Shown: positions 1 to 7,203 of the stretch, piece by piece
How positions within the stretch are numbered: position 1 is the first letter of the stretch
Layout of the letters: each line of letters starts with the position of its first letter
DNA from: Zoogloea sp.
Lineage (GTDB): Bacteria > Pseudomonadota > Gammaproteobacteria > Burkholderiales > Rhodocyclaceae
Reading direction: 5' to 3'
Length of the DNA stretch: 7,355 nt
Assembly (NCBI GenBank): GCA_016790385.1
Contig: JAEUNV010000262.1
Location: 1-7,355, forward strand
The notes under the pieces: model-generated
What the model was told of the DNA's origin: nothing
What the model saw: only the letters and a program-made list of their open reading frames with translations
Databases searched by the model: none
Position numbers and translations under genes: made by a program

Positions 1-1
1 C

Positions 2-1261
2 GGGGCGGCCGACGGGCTGGAGAAGACGGACAACCCGGAAGAGGCGGATGTGATCCTCTTCAATACCTGTTCCGTGCGCGAAAAGGCCCAGGAAAAGGTT
101 TTCCACGATCTGGGGCGGGTCAAGCATCTCAAACAGAAGAATCCCAACCTGATCATCGGTGTGGGGGGCTGCGTGGCCAGCCAGGAGGGCGAGGCCATTG
201 TGGCGCGGGCGCCCTATGTTGACCTGGTGTTCGGCCCCCAGACCCTGCACCGCCTGCCCAAGCTGATTGCCGAGCGCAAGGCGTCGGGGCGGTCCCAGGT
301 GGACATCTCCTTCCCCGAGATCGAGAAATTCGACAATCTGCCGCCGGCCCGGGTGGAAGGGGCGAGCGCGTTCGTGTCGATCATGGAGGGCTGTTCCAAA
401 TACTGCACCTTCTGCATCGTGCCCTACACCCGGGGGGACGAGATCTACCGCCCCCTGGTCGACGTGCTGGCCGAAGTGGCCGGGCTGGCGGCCCAGGGCG
501 TGAAGGAGGTGACGCTGCTGGGCCAGAACGTGAATGCCTGGCGGGCGCCGGTGGATGGTGAGGCGGGCGAGATGGCGGACTTTGCCTTCCTCCTGGAGTG
601 CGTGCATGAAATCCCCGGCATCGAGCGCTTGCGCTACACCACCTCGCACCCGCGGGAGATGAACCAGCGCGTGGTGGATGCCTACGCCAGGCTGCCCAAG
701 CTGGTGTCGCATCTGCACCTGCCGGTTCAGGCGGGGTCCGACCGGGTGCTGGCGGCCATGAAGCGGGGCTACACGGTGATCGAGTACAAGTCACTGGTGC
801 GCAAGCTGCGTGCGGCACGGCCGGACATCTCCCTGTCCTCCGACTTCATCGTCGGTTTTCCGGGGGAGACGGAGGCCGATTTCGAGGCCACGATGAAGCT
901 CATCGACGACCTGGGTTTCGATACTTCCTTCAGTTTTGTCTATAGCGCCCGCCCCGGCACACCGGCCGCCGATCTGGCCGACGATACGCCCCAGGACGTC
1001 AAGCTGGCGCGTCTGGCGCGCTTGCAGAAGCGCATCGAGGAGCACGCCGCCACGATCAGCGCCGGCATGGTCGGGTCGGTGCAGCGGATTCTCGTTGAGG
1101 GGCCGTCGAAAAAAGACCCGAACGAGCTGGCCGGCCGCACGGACAACAACCGGGTGGTCAACTTTGCGGGCAATCCGCGTCTGGTCGGGCACTTCGTGGA
1201 TGTGAACATCGTTTCTGCGCTGCCCCATTCCCTGCGCGGCGAAATCGTGACGCGGGATTGA
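2..1261 (+). CDS. miaB: tRNA-2-methylthio-N6-dimethylallyladenosine synthase MiaB (5' partial)
   Basis: MiaB is a cytoplasmic radical SAM methylthiotransferase that adds a methylthio group to N6-isopentenyladenosine at tRNA position 37. The frame is open from base 2, giving 419 residues. By comparison with E. coli MiaB about 27 N-terminal residues lie outside the window, including the first Cys of the N-terminal Fe-S cluster. The other two cluster cysteines are visible in [12 protein letters not shown] (Cys codon 68-70) and [12 protein letters not shown] (Cys codon 170-172). The radical SAM CxxxCxxC motif (CSKYCTFC) has Cys codons at 392, 404 and 413. A C-terminal TRAM-like RNA-binding region spans about 1067-1258 (QRILVEG, NNRVVNF, SLRGEIV). 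The protein stops soon after TRAM, without the longer tail of the E. coli enzyme. GTG at 50 is an internal Val codon, not the start. It is the first gene of the miaB-phoH-ybeY-corC-lnt cluster. Identity is very secure. Confidence 0.97.
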   Translation, partial: GAADGLEKTDNPEEADVILFNTCSVREKAQEKVFHDLGRVKHLKQKNPNLIIGVGGCVASQEGEAIVARAPYVDLVFGPQTLHRLPKLIAERKASGRSQVDISFPEIEKFDNLPPARVEGASAFVSIMEGCSKYCTFCIVPYTRGDEIYRPLVDVLAEVAGLAAQGVKEVTLLGQNVNAWRAPVDGEAGEMADFAFLLECVHEIPGIERLRYTTSHPREMNQRVVDAYARLPKLVSHLHLPVQAGSDRVLAAMKRGYTVIEYKSLVRKLRAARPDISLSSDFIVGFPGETEADFEATMKLIDDLGFDTSFSFVYSARPGTPAADLADDTPQDVKLARLARLQKRIEEHAATISAGMVGSVQRILVEGPSKKDPNELAGRTDNNRVVNFAGNPRLVGHFVDVNIVSALPHSLRGEIVTRD

Positions 1262-1307
1262 CGATTTTGATGGTTTTCCCTTCCCCGGCGGGCTTCAGTC
1301 TGGCAGC

Positions 1308-2297
1308 ATGCGGCCAATGAAGCCCACGGAAATCGTCCTGCATCCCCTCGACAACGTCCGCCTCGCCAACCTGTGCGGGGCGCTTGATGAAAACATCCGC
1401 CAGATCGAGACTGCCTTTGACGTCACCATCGCGCGTCGCAGCGAGCGTTTCACCCTGCACGGCGCGGCATCCCAGACTCACCACGCGGCGCGGGCGCTGC
1501 GCCATTTTTACGACAAGTCCGACGTGGCCTTGTCGGTGGATGACATCCAGCTGGGTCTGATCGAGGTCGTCAATCTGTCCCGGGATGCTCCGTCGGCCCC
1601 GGTACTGATGACCCGCAAGAGTGAGCTGCATGGTCGCACGCCGCGGCAGGTGGACTACCTGCGTCAGATCCAGGAGCACGACATCACCTTCGGTATCGGC
1701 CCGGCCGGCACCGGCAAGACCTACCTCGCCGTGGCCAGCGCCGTCGATGCCTTCGAACGCGAACATGTCGAGCGCATCGTGCTCACCCGTCCGGCGGTGG
1801 AGGCGGGGGAGCGCCTGGGTTTCCTGCCCGGCGACCTGGCCCAGAAGGTGGACCCCTACCTGCGCCCGCTCTACGACGCGCTCTACGACCTGATGGGATT
1901 CGAGCGGGTCGCCAAGCTGTTCGAGCGCGGCTGCATCGAGATTGCGCCCCTGGCCTTCATGCGTGGCCGTACCCTGTCGCGGGCCTTCATCATCCTCGAC
2001 GAGGCCCAGAACACCTCGCCTGAGCAGATGAAGATGTTCCTGACCCGCATTGGCGTCGGTTCCCGGGCCGTGATCACCGGCGACCTGACCCAGGTGGACC
2101 TGCCCCGTGGTCAGAAGAGCGGGCTGGGTGAGGCTGTGCAGGTGCTGGCCGACGTGCGTGGCGTGGCCTTCACCCGCTTCCTCAAGGAGGATGTGGTGCG
2201 TCACCCCCTGGTGGCACGCATCGTCGATGCCTACGAGAAACACGGGCTGCGCGCCGCCGCCCAGCCCGCCCAGCAACAACAAGTCCAGCAACAATGA
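1308..2297 (+). CDS. ybeZ: PhoH family ATPase (YbeZ-type)
   Basis: This is a PhoH/YbeZ-type P-loop NTPase, a cytoplasmic ATP-binding protein of the RNA-helicase-like PhoH family that is thought to work with YbeY in RNA metabolism. The protein has 329 residues, slightly shorter than E. coli YbeZ. An N-terminal region of about 120 residues precedes the ATPase domain. The Walker A motif GPAGTGKT is at residues 131-138, [17 protein letters not shown] follows, and the Walker B motif IILDEAQN has Asp231 and Glu232. GDLTQVDLP and the RHPLV segment complete the family pattern. The tail after about residue 313 is low complexity and Gln-rich ([11 protein letters not shown]). ATG 1308 was chosen as the first start after miaB; ATG 1317 in the same frame is an alternative. 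Neither has a strong Shine-Dalgarno, so reinitiation after miaB, which ends 46 bases upstream, is likely. The stop overlaps the ybeY start. Family call is secure; the precise biochemical role is less certain. Confidence 0.95.
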   Translation: MRPMKPTEIVLHPLDNVRLANLCGALDENIRQIETAFDVTIARRSERFTLHGAASQTHHAARALRHFYDKSDVALSVDDIQLGLIEVVNLSRDAPSAPVLMTRKSELHGRTPRQVDYLRQIQEHDITFGIGPAGTGKTYLAVASAVDAFEREHVERIVLTRPAVEAGERLGFLPGDLAQKVDPYLRPLYDALYDLMGFERVAKLFERGCIEIAPLAFMRGRTLSRAFIILDEAQNTSPEQMKMFLTRIGVGSRAVITGDLTQVDLPRGQKSGLGEAVQVLADVRGVAFTRFLKEDVVRHPLVARIVDAYEKHGLRAAAQPAQQQQVQQQ

Positions 2298-2776
2298 GCG
2301 ACATCAAGCTGCCCCGCCGCCTCGATCTCTCGGTGCAATACGCGTGTAACCGCGACGGCGTACCTTCCCGGGTCGAATTTCGCCGCTGGTTGCGGGCCGC
2401 AGAGCCCGGCGCGGCCCGTATTACCGTCCGTGTTGTCGATGAGGACGAGGGACGCGAGCTGAACCGGGACTACCGGGGCAAGGATTACGCCACCAATGTG
2501 CTGACTTTCGCCTATGGTGAAGGGGAAGACATGCCCCTCCCCGAAGGCCTGCCCCTGATGGGCGATCTGGTTTTGTGCCGGCAGGTGGTGGAGCGGGAAG
2601 CCGCCGAACAAGGCAAGGCTCTGGACGCGCATTACGCCCACTTATCCGTGCATGGTATGCTGCATTTGCAAGGTTTTGACCACCTGGAAGATCCCGAAGC
2701 GGAAGACATGGAGGCCCGGGAGCGAGAGATCCTGGCCGGTTTGGGCTATGCCGACCCGTATGCGGGCGAACGCTGA
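2294..2776 (+). CDS. ybeY: Endoribonuclease / rRNA maturation factor YbeY
   Basis: YbeY is a single-domain, zinc-dependent endoribonuclease involved in 16S rRNA 3' end maturation and ribosome quality control in the cytoplasm. The 160-residue length fits the family (E. coli about 155). The signature metal site [11 protein letters not shown] is present, with the three histidines at residues 120, 124 and 130 (codons 2651, 2663, 2681), the H-x3-H-x5-H pattern. The upstream segment with [18 protein letters not shown] and MGDLVLC is also typical. The start ATG overlaps the phoH stop as ATGA. No Shine-Dalgarno is visible in the CAG/CAA-rich phoH tail ahead of it, so translation probably depends on coupling to phoH. 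Downstream, a large hairpin separates it from corC. Identity is very secure. Confidence 0.97.
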   Translation: MSDIKLPRRLDLSVQYACNRDGVPSRVEFRRWLRAAEPGAARITVRVVDEDEGRELNRDYRGKDYATNVLTFAYGEGEDMPLPEGLPLMGDLVLCRQVVEREAAEQGKALDAHYAHLSVHGMLHLQGFDHLEDPEAEDMEAREREILAGLGYADPYAGER

Positions 2777-2778
2777 GG

Positions 2779-2864
2779 GGTGAGGTGAGCAATGCGCCAT
2801 GGGCGATGGAAGGTTCCGATCCCGGTTTCCATCGCCCATGGCCCATTTCTCATCCACCTTTTTT
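2779..2864 (+). repeat. Long imperfect inverted repeat with trailing T6 in the ybeY-corC gap
   Basis: The core arms 2796-2811 and 2827-2842 are a perfect 16-base inverted repeat (left arm GCCATGGGCGATGGAA) around a 15-base spacer. Pairing continues outward past a C-C mismatch (2795/2843), four pairs, a C-T mismatch (2790/2848), six more pairs including one G-U, a bulged A at 2783, and a final four pairs (2779-2782 with 2855-2858). About 30 pairs can form in total. Six T residues (2859-2864) follow, then ATG 2865. The left arm contains GAGGTGA (2782-2788), the only good Shine-Dalgarno here, and ATG 2799. It could be a terminator or attenuator, a translation-controlling hairpin, or an inserted REP/MITE-like palindrome. 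Pairing is seen directly; function is inferred. No obvious target-site duplication is visible. Confidence 0.85.
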
Positions 2865-3707
2865 ATGGAACCCTCCAGTAGTAAGCCGTCCTTGCTCGAA
2901 CGGCTGTCCGCCCTCCTGACCCGGGAGCCGGAAGACCGGGAAGAATTGCTGCACCTTCTGCATTCCGCCCACGACCGCAACCTGTTTGATTCGGACGCGC
3001 TGGCCATCATTGAAGGTGCCCTGCAGGTGTCCGACATGCAGGTGCGGGACGTGATGGTTCCGCGGGCGCAGATGGATGTCGTGTGCCTTGAAGATTCGGT
3101 CGAGGACATCACCCGCTTTGCCATTGGCGCGGCCCACTCCCGTTTTCCCGTCATCGGCGAGAACAAGGACGACGTGGCCGGCATCCTCCTTGCCAAGGAT
3201 CTGCTGCGCGTCTTCGCCGGCGAATCCTTCAACCTCCGTGACATGTTGCGCCCGGCTGTCTTCGTGCCGGAGTCCAAGCGCCTCAACGTGCTGTTGCGTG
3301 ATTTCCGGGTCAGCCGTAATCACATGGCCATCGTGGTGGACGAATACGGTGGCGTGGCCGGGCTGGTGACCATTGAAGATGTGCTGGAGCAGATTGTGGG
3401 CGACATCGAGGACGAATACGACTTCGATGAGACGGCCGACAACATCCGTCTGGATCAGGCAGGGCGCTACCGGGTCAAGGCCGGTACCGAGATCGAAGAC
3501 TTCAACGCCGCCTTCGCCACCACTTTCAGCGATGCCGAATACGACACCGTTGGTGGATTGCTGATCCGCAAGCTGGGGCGCCTGCCCAAGCGTAATGAGA
3601 TCGTCGAACTTGAAGGCCTGCGCTTCCAGGTGCTGCGGGCTGACAGCCGGCGGGTCCATTCCCTTCTCGTCGAGCGCATGCCCGAACCCGAGGCGACCGG
3701 CGGCTGA
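2865..3707 (+). CDS. corC: CorC/HlyC family CBS-domain protein (YbeX-type)
   Basis: This is a CorC/YbeX-family protein, historically linked to magnesium/cobalt efflux and, through its cluster partners, to ribosome-related functions. From ATG 2865 it has 280 residues (E. coli about 292). An N-terminal leader contains PEDREELLHLLHSA. A first CBS domain spans about residues 62-120 (VRDVMVPRAQMD, HSRFPVI, GILLAKDLL) and a second about 126-184 (VPESKRLNVLLRDFR, HMAIVVDEYGGVAGLVTIEDVLE, IVGDIEDEYD). A C-terminal CorC_HlyC transporter-associated domain covers about 200-275 (IEDFNAAF, DTVGGL, ADSRR). It has no membrane segments, so it is a soluble stand-alone form rather than a membrane-anchored transporter. 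I chose ATG 2865 because family similarity begins there. However, the only good Shine-Dalgarno (2782-2788) serves the in-frame ATG 2799, which would add 22 residues encoded by the palindrome; ATG 2838 is a third option. The stop overlaps the lnt start. Confidence 0.94.
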   Translation: MEPSSSKPSLLERLSALLTREPEDREELLHLLHSAHDRNLFDSDALAIIEGALQVSDMQVRDVMVPRAQMDVVCLEDSVEDITRFAIGAAHSRFPVIGENKDDVAGILLAKDLLRVFAGESFNLRDMLRPAVFVPESKRLNVLLRDFRVSRNHMAIVVDEYGGVAGLVTIEDVLEQIVGDIEDEYDFDETADNIRLDQAGRYRVKAGTEIEDFNAAFATTFSDAEYDTVGGLLIRKLGRLPKRNEIVELEGLRFQVLRADSRRVHSLLVERMPEPEATGG

Positions 3708-5200
3708 TGACTTTCTGGCGACAGGGCCTTGCCCTGCTGGCCGGCGGCACGTCGGTGCTTGCCTACGCCCCGTTCGAATTGGCTCCCCTGGCCCTGGTCA
3801 GTCTGGCCGTCCTGTTCGCATTGCTTGGCCCATGCTCACCGCGCCAGCAGGCGGATGAAGGTCGGGCCCGCCGTGCCCTCCACGGGTTTTCAATCGGGTT
3901 CGCCTGGGGTTTGGGGGCGATGCTGGCCGGGGTGTCCTGGCTCTACATCGCGCTCCATCGTTTCGGTGGCATGTCCATGCCTCTCGCGGCGTTCGCGGTT
4001 CTGCTTTTCTGCGCTGGCATGGCGCTCCATGCGGGTATGGCCGGGGCACTCTTCGCGACGCTGCGGCGGGGGGCGCCGTGGCGCGATGCGGCCGTTTTTG
4101 CCGCCGTGTGGTTGCTTTCCGAATGGCTTAGAGGTTGGCTCTTCACCGGCTTCCCGTGGCTGGCCAGCGGTTACAGTCAGAGCCCGCCAAGCCCCCTCGC
4201 GGGTTTCGCGCCCGTGCTGGGTGTGTATGGCGTTGGAGGGCTCCTGGCCCTGGCTGCGGCCTGGACGTGTCAGTCCGTGCTGGGCCGCCGCGGAGGGCCC
4301 TTGCTGGCGGTGTTGGCCCTGCTTGTCACGGGGGCGGCCTTGCGCCAGGTTGCCTGGACCGAAGCCGTCGGCGCTCCGGTGAAGCTTGCGCTGCTTCAGA
4401 CCAACATCGAACAAGGGCTGAAGTGGCGCCCCGAGATGCTGCAGCGCTGGCTCGATGTGAATGTCGCCATGCTCCGCGACAATCCGGCCGAAATCGTTGT
4501 CCTGCCCGAAACCACGCTTCCCCTGTTGGTCGAGTACCTGCCGCCGGGCTATCTGGACGAGCTGCGGCGGGTGGCTGCTGACAACGGAGGAGACGTCATC
4601 CTCGGCACCTTCGTCCGAAACGAGGCCGGTAATATCTTCAACGCGGCGATCAGTCTGGGTCGTTCGGCAGCAGGCTACTATGCTAAGCAGCACCTCGTGC
4701 CCTTTGGGGAGTACTCGCCACCGCTGTTCCGCTGGTTCTACGAACTGGTGAACATCCCCATGGCCGATCAGACCCGGGGGCCTGAGCGTCAGCCGCCCAT
4801 GCTCCTGGCGGGGCAGAAGGTGGCGGTGAATATCTGCTACGAGGATGCGTTCGGCGAGGAGCTGATCCGCAGCCTGCCGGAGGCCACGCTGATGCTCAAT
4901 ATCTCCAATCTGGCCTGGTACGGTGATTCCCTTGCCCAGCCCCAGCATCTCCAGATCGCTCGCCTCCGTGCGCTCGAAACGGGGCGACCGATGCTGCGCT
5001 CCACCAATACCGGGATGACGGCGCTGGTGATGCCCGACGGTGCGGTCGAGGCCGTGCTCCCCGCCTTTCAGGCCGCGGCCCTGCGGGTGGAGGTGCGGGG
5101 CTATCAGGGGCTGACGCCCTATGCGCGCTGGGGCAACGGGCTGGCGGTAGGCCTGGCGGGCCTGAGCCTGCTGATATGTACCCGGTGGCGGCGGCGCTGA
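3707..5200 (+). CDS. lnt: Apolipoprotein N-acyltransferase
   Basis: Lnt is the inner-membrane enzyme that N-acylates the diacylglyceryl cysteine of apolipoproteins, using phospholipid as acyl donor, as the last step of lipoprotein maturation. The 497-residue length fits the family (E. coli 512). The first 215 or so residues hold several hydrophobic membrane segments, with landmarks such as SEWLRGWLFTGFPW. A nitrilase-like periplasmic domain runs from about residue 225 (VKLALLQTNIEQGLKW) to about 470. The expected Glu-Lys-Cys triad is intact: Glu268 in VVLPETTLPLL, Lys327 in AKQHLVPFGEYSPP and Cys377 in NICYEDAFGEE. A last hydrophobic segment (GLAVGLAGLSLLICTRWRRR) anchors the C terminus, with the basic end cytoplasmic. 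The start shares one base with the corC stop (TGATG); a weak GAGG at 3690-3693 may assist. It is the last gene of the conserved cluster. Identity is very secure. Confidence 0.97.
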   Translation: MTFWRQGLALLAGGTSVLAYAPFELAPLALVSLAVLFALLGPCSPRQQADEGRARRALHGFSIGFAWGLGAMLAGVSWLYIALHRFGGMSMPLAAFAVLLFCAGMALHAGMAGALFATLRRGAPWRDAAVFAAVWLLSEWLRGWLFTGFPWLASGYSQSPPSPLAGFAPVLGVYGVGGLLALAAAWTCQSVLGRRGGPLLAVLALLVTGAALRQVAWTEAVGAPVKLALLQTNIEQGLKWRPEMLQRWLDVNVAMLRDNPAEIVVLPETTLPLLVEYLPPGYLDELRRVAADNGGDVILGTFVRNEAGNIFNAAISLGRSAAGYYAKQHLVPFGEYSPPLFRWFYELVNIPMADQTRGPERQPPMLLAGQKVAVNICYEDAFGEELIRSLPEATLMLNISNLAWYGDSLAQPQHLQIARLRALETGRPMLRSTNTGMTALVMPDGAVEAVLPAFQAAALRVEVRGYQGLTPYARWGNGLAVGLAGLSLLICTRWRRR

Positions 5201-5255
5201 GGCGGACGGCGTATCATCGCGGTTCGCCCACTCTTACGAAGAAAAGCCCCGAACC

Positions 5256-5657
5256 ATGCGCTCCTACCCTACGAACAGTCCCGAAGCCCTGGCCCGCCTG
5301 ATGGCCATGGCCATTCTTGCTGACGGCCGTCTGGACAACCGGGAAGTGGACTGGATCAAGCACAACGATCCCGCCGCCCTCCTGGGCGTTGATCGGGACA
5401 CCCTGACCCAGGTTCTCCTGGACTGCTGCCGTGACGTGATCAACGAAGCCGAGCAGGAGCGTGTCTTCCTGCTTGAAGATCAGCGCCTTGCCCGCCTCGC
5501 CGACGATCTCACCGATCCTTCCCTGCAAAAGGTGGCCCTGTCCGCCATGCTGATCCTCGCCAAGAGTGACGGCAACGTGAGCGGCGGCGAGGAGACCCTG
5601 CTGCGCTTCCTCATGAACCGCTGGGGTCTTGCCCTCGAAGACCTGGCCTCCGTCTGA
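5256..5657 (+). CDS. TerB-like domain protein
   Basis: This 133-residue, mostly helical protein resembles the TerB / TerB-like family, known from tellurite-resistance clusters and from DjlA-type cochaperones, where an acidic site binds metal. Two matching D-G-x5-E motifs, one near each end, are visible: [16 protein letters not shown] (Asp23 to Glu30) and [16 protein letters not shown] (Asp105 to Glu112). This is the pseudo-twofold arrangement typical of the fold. There is no signal peptide or membrane segment, so it should be cytoplasmic. No other ter gene is nearby, so a role in tellurite resistance is not supported and the function is unknown. ATG 5256 has only a weak purine-rich stretch upstream (about 5238-5245). 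It begins 55 bases after lnt and may be read through from that operon or have its own weak promoter. Gene reality is very likely; the domain call is good but based on motifs only. Confidence 0.85.
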   Translation: MRSYPTNSPEALARLMAMAILADGRLDNREVDWIKHNDPAALLGVDRDTLTQVLLDCCRDVINEAEQERVFLLEDQRLARLADDLTDPSLQKVALSAMLILAKSDGNVSGGEETLLRFLMNRWGLALEDLASV

Positions 5658-5665
5658 CCCACGCA

Positions 5666-5683
5666 GGCGGCGCTTGCGCCGCC
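5666..5683 (+). terminator. GC hairpin after the TerB-like gene, possible weak terminator
   Basis: GGCGGCGC (5666-5673) pairs perfectly with GCGCCGCC (5676-5683) across TT. Realistically this is seven pairs with a CTTG tetraloop. It begins 8 bases after the TerB-like stop codon. The downstream sequence is only moderately T-rich (CTTTCTGCTTTC at 5691-5702) and lacks a clean T tract, so it may be a weak or Rho-assisted terminator or an RNA-stabilising stem between the two genes. Confidence 0.45.
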
Positions 5684-5724
5684 CGTCGCGCTTTCTGCTT
5701 TCGAACATAAAACCAAGACAATTC

Positions 5725-5730
5725 AGGAGG
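5725..5730 (+). promoter_or_regulatory. Strong Shine-Dalgarno that fixes the trpB2 start
   Basis: AGGAGG lies six bases before ATG 5737. It is the best ribosome binding site in the window and decides the start against the longer open frame, which runs back to 5629 inside the TerB-like gene and whose extra 36 residues look Arg/Pro-rich and unlike the family. It suggests that this gene is translated well and independently of the upstream gene. Confidence 0.85.
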
Positions 5731-5736
5731 ATAGCC

Positions 5737-7110
5737 ATGAGCGATCAGATCAAATATCTGCTCGACGAATCCCGCATGCCCAAGGCCTGGTACAACATTG
5801 CCGCCGATCTGCCGGTGCCCCTGCCCCCACCCTTGCACCCGGGCACCCTGCAACCTCTTGGCCCGTCCGACCTGGCACCGATCTTTCCGAACGCGATCAT
5901 CGCCCAGGAGATGTCCACGGAGCGCTGGGTCGATATCCCCGAGCCGGTCCGCGAGGTGCTGGCCCAGTGGCGCCCCAGCCCCCTGTTCCGCGCCCGTCGG
6001 CTGGAGAAGCTGCTCGGCACGCCGGCGAAGATCTATTACAAGTACGAGGGCGTATCCCCTGCCGGCAGCCATAAGCCCAACTCCGCCGTGCCCCAGGCCT
6101 GGTACAACGCTCAGGAAGGCGTCAAACGCCTGTCCACCGAAACCGGTGCCGGCCAGTGGGGCTCGTCCCTGGCTTACGCGGGTGGGCTCTTTGGGCTGGA
6201 TGTGACGGTGTTCCAGGTGCGTGTTTCCTATGACCAGAAACCTTACCGGCGTGCGCTGATGGAAACCTGGGGGGCGCGCTGCATTGCATCCCCGTCGGCG
6301 GAAACCGAGTACGGCCGTGCCGTGATGGCCCAGTATCCGGAGCATATCGGCTCCCTCGGTATCGCCATCTCTGAGGCAGTGGAGGTGGCGGCCAAGAACG
6401 ACGATACCAAGTACGCCCTGGGCTCGGTGCTCAACCATGTGCTGTTGCACCAGACCATCGTGGGTGAAGAGGCCATCCTGCAGATGGAGATGGCTGGCGA
6501 CGACCCGGACGTGGTGGTGGGTTGCGTGGGCGGTGGCTCCAACTTCGCCGGCATCGCGTTTCCCTTCATCGGCCTGCAACTGCGCGGCGGGCCCAACGCC
6601 AGGAAGCGCCGCATTGTGGCCGTGGAGCCGTCGGCCTGTCCGTCCCTAAGCCGCGGCAAGTATGCCTACGACTTCGGCGATACCGCCCACCTGACCCCGC
6701 TGGTCAAGATGCACACCCTGGGCAGCGATTTCACGCCGCCGGGCCTGCATGCCGGCGGCCTCCGCTACCACGGTATGGCGCCGCTGGTCAGCCATGCGAA
6801 GGAGCTTGGCCTGATCGAGGCCAAGGGCGTGCATCAGACCGCCTGTTTCGAGGCCGGTGTGATGTTCGCGCGCAGCGAAGGCATCGTCCCTGCGCCGGAG
6901 TCCACCCACGCCATCCGCGGAGCTATTGACGAGGCCCTGCGCTGCAAGGCGGAAGGCAAGAGCGAGACCATCCTGTTCTGCCTGTCGGGCCACGGCCACT
7001 TCGACATGACGTCCTACACCAACTACCTGTCGGGCAAGCTGACCGACCAACCTTACGACGAACAGGCCCTGGCGCTTGCCCTGGCCGGTCTGCCCAAGGT
7101 CGACGCCTGA
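5737..7110 (+). CDS. trpB2: TrpB2-type tryptophan synthase beta-like PLP enzyme
   Basis: This is a fold-type II PLP enzyme of the TrpB2 (TrpB-like) branch, expected to make tryptophan from indole and L-serine or a serine derivative. The 457 residues are longer than the roughly 400 of classical TrpB, with the extended N terminus typical of TrpB2 ([17 protein letters not shown]). The PLP-binding lysine is Lys113 in GSHKPNSAV, where TrpB1 enzymes usually read HKIN. The catalytic-loop motif is ETGAGQWG (Glu135), with Trp where TrpB1 commonly has His. The phosphate-binding loop is [10 protein letters not shown] (Gly265 to Asn269). The C-terminal motif is [12 protein letters not shown]. No trpA or other tryptophan gene is in the window, consistent with TrpB2 acting without the alpha subunit, for example in indole salvage. 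The physiological role here is inferred. The start is set by AGGAGG at 5725-5730. A terminator-like hairpin follows the stop. Confidence 0.94.
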   Translation: MSDQIKYLLDESRMPKAWYNIAADLPVPLPPPLHPGTLQPLGPSDLAPIFPNAIIAQEMSTERWVDIPEPVREVLAQWRPSPLFRARRLEKLLGTPAKIYYKYEGVSPAGSHKPNSAVPQAWYNAQEGVKRLSTETGAGQWGSSLAYAGGLFGLDVTVFQVRVSYDQKPYRRALMETWGARCIASPSAETEYGRAVMAQYPEHIGSLGIAISEAVEVAAKNDDTKYALGSVLNHVLLHQTIVGEEAILQMEMAGDDPDVVVGCVGGGSNFAGIAFPFIGLQLRGGPNARKRRIVAVEPSACPSLSRGKYAYDFGDTAHLTPLVKMHTLGSDFTPPGLHAGGLRYHGMAPLVSHAKELGLIEAKGVHQTACFEAGVMFARSEGIVPAPESTHAIRGAIDEALRCKAEGKSETILFCLSGHGHFDMTSYTNYLSGKLTDQPYDEQALALALAGLPKVDA

Positions 7111-7136
7111 GATACGGCGCGTTCCGCTGAACGGGG

Positions 7137-7159
7137 AAGGGGGCCGTGAGGCCCCCTTT
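7137..7159. terminator. Terminator-like hairpin between convergent trpB2 and chemoreceptor genes
   Basis: AAGGGGGCC (7137-7145) pairs perfectly with GGCCCCCTT (7150-7158) around a GTGA tetraloop, giving nine pairs. On the plus strand the stem runs into TTT before C, so the T tract is short. It lies 26 bases after the trpB2 stop and between two convergent genes, so it may end transcription from both sides, although the minus-strand side has only a mixed C/T tail. Confidence 0.7.
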
Positions 7160-7172
7160 CGCATGGTGCTGT

Positions 7173-7196
7173 CCCGGCGCGGCAAAGACCGCCGGG
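7173..7196. repeat. Second small inverted repeat next to the chemoreceptor stop
   Basis: CCCGGCG (7173-7179) pairs with CGCCGGG (7190-7196) across ten bases. It sits 7 bases beyond the minus-strand chemoreceptor stop codon. Neither side has a T tract, so a classical terminator is not supported; it could stabilise the 3' end of the chemoreceptor mRNA or be chance in GC-rich DNA. Confidence 0.4.
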
Positions 7197-7203
7197 CCTC
7201 GGT

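Noticed and set aside
1158..2294. A 378-codon open frame on the minus strand opposite phoH
   Set aside because: It lies fully antisense to a gene with intact Walker motifs, and its His/Gly/Gln-rich translation matches no recognised family. Long antisense open frames are expected in GC-rich codon usage.
3890..4948. A 352-codon minus-strand open frame opposite lnt
   Set aside because: The composition is low quality (rich in Arg, Gln, Gly and Pro), no domain is recognisable, and the plus strand holds Lnt with an intact catalytic triad.
5189..5217. Possible promoter before the TerB-like gene, with TATCAT at 5212-5217 as a -10 box
   Set aside because: No acceptable -35 hexamer is found at the right spacing (the sequence there is GC-rich), so I do not report it as a feature.
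5256..5657. Tellurite resistance determinant
   Set aside because: Only a TerB-like domain is present. No terC, terD, terZ or similar gene is in the window, so the resistance label is not supported.
5629..5736. N-terminal extension of TrpB2 from ATG 5629
   Set aside because: It would overlap the TerB-like gene and read through the hairpin, giving an Arg/Pro-rich peptide. ATG 5737 has an ideal Shine-Dalgarno and fits the family start.
5611..6579. A 322-codon minus-strand open frame opposite trpB2
   Set aside because: It is a shadow of the TrpB2 coding region with no recognisable motif, and it overlaps two well-supported plus-strand genes.
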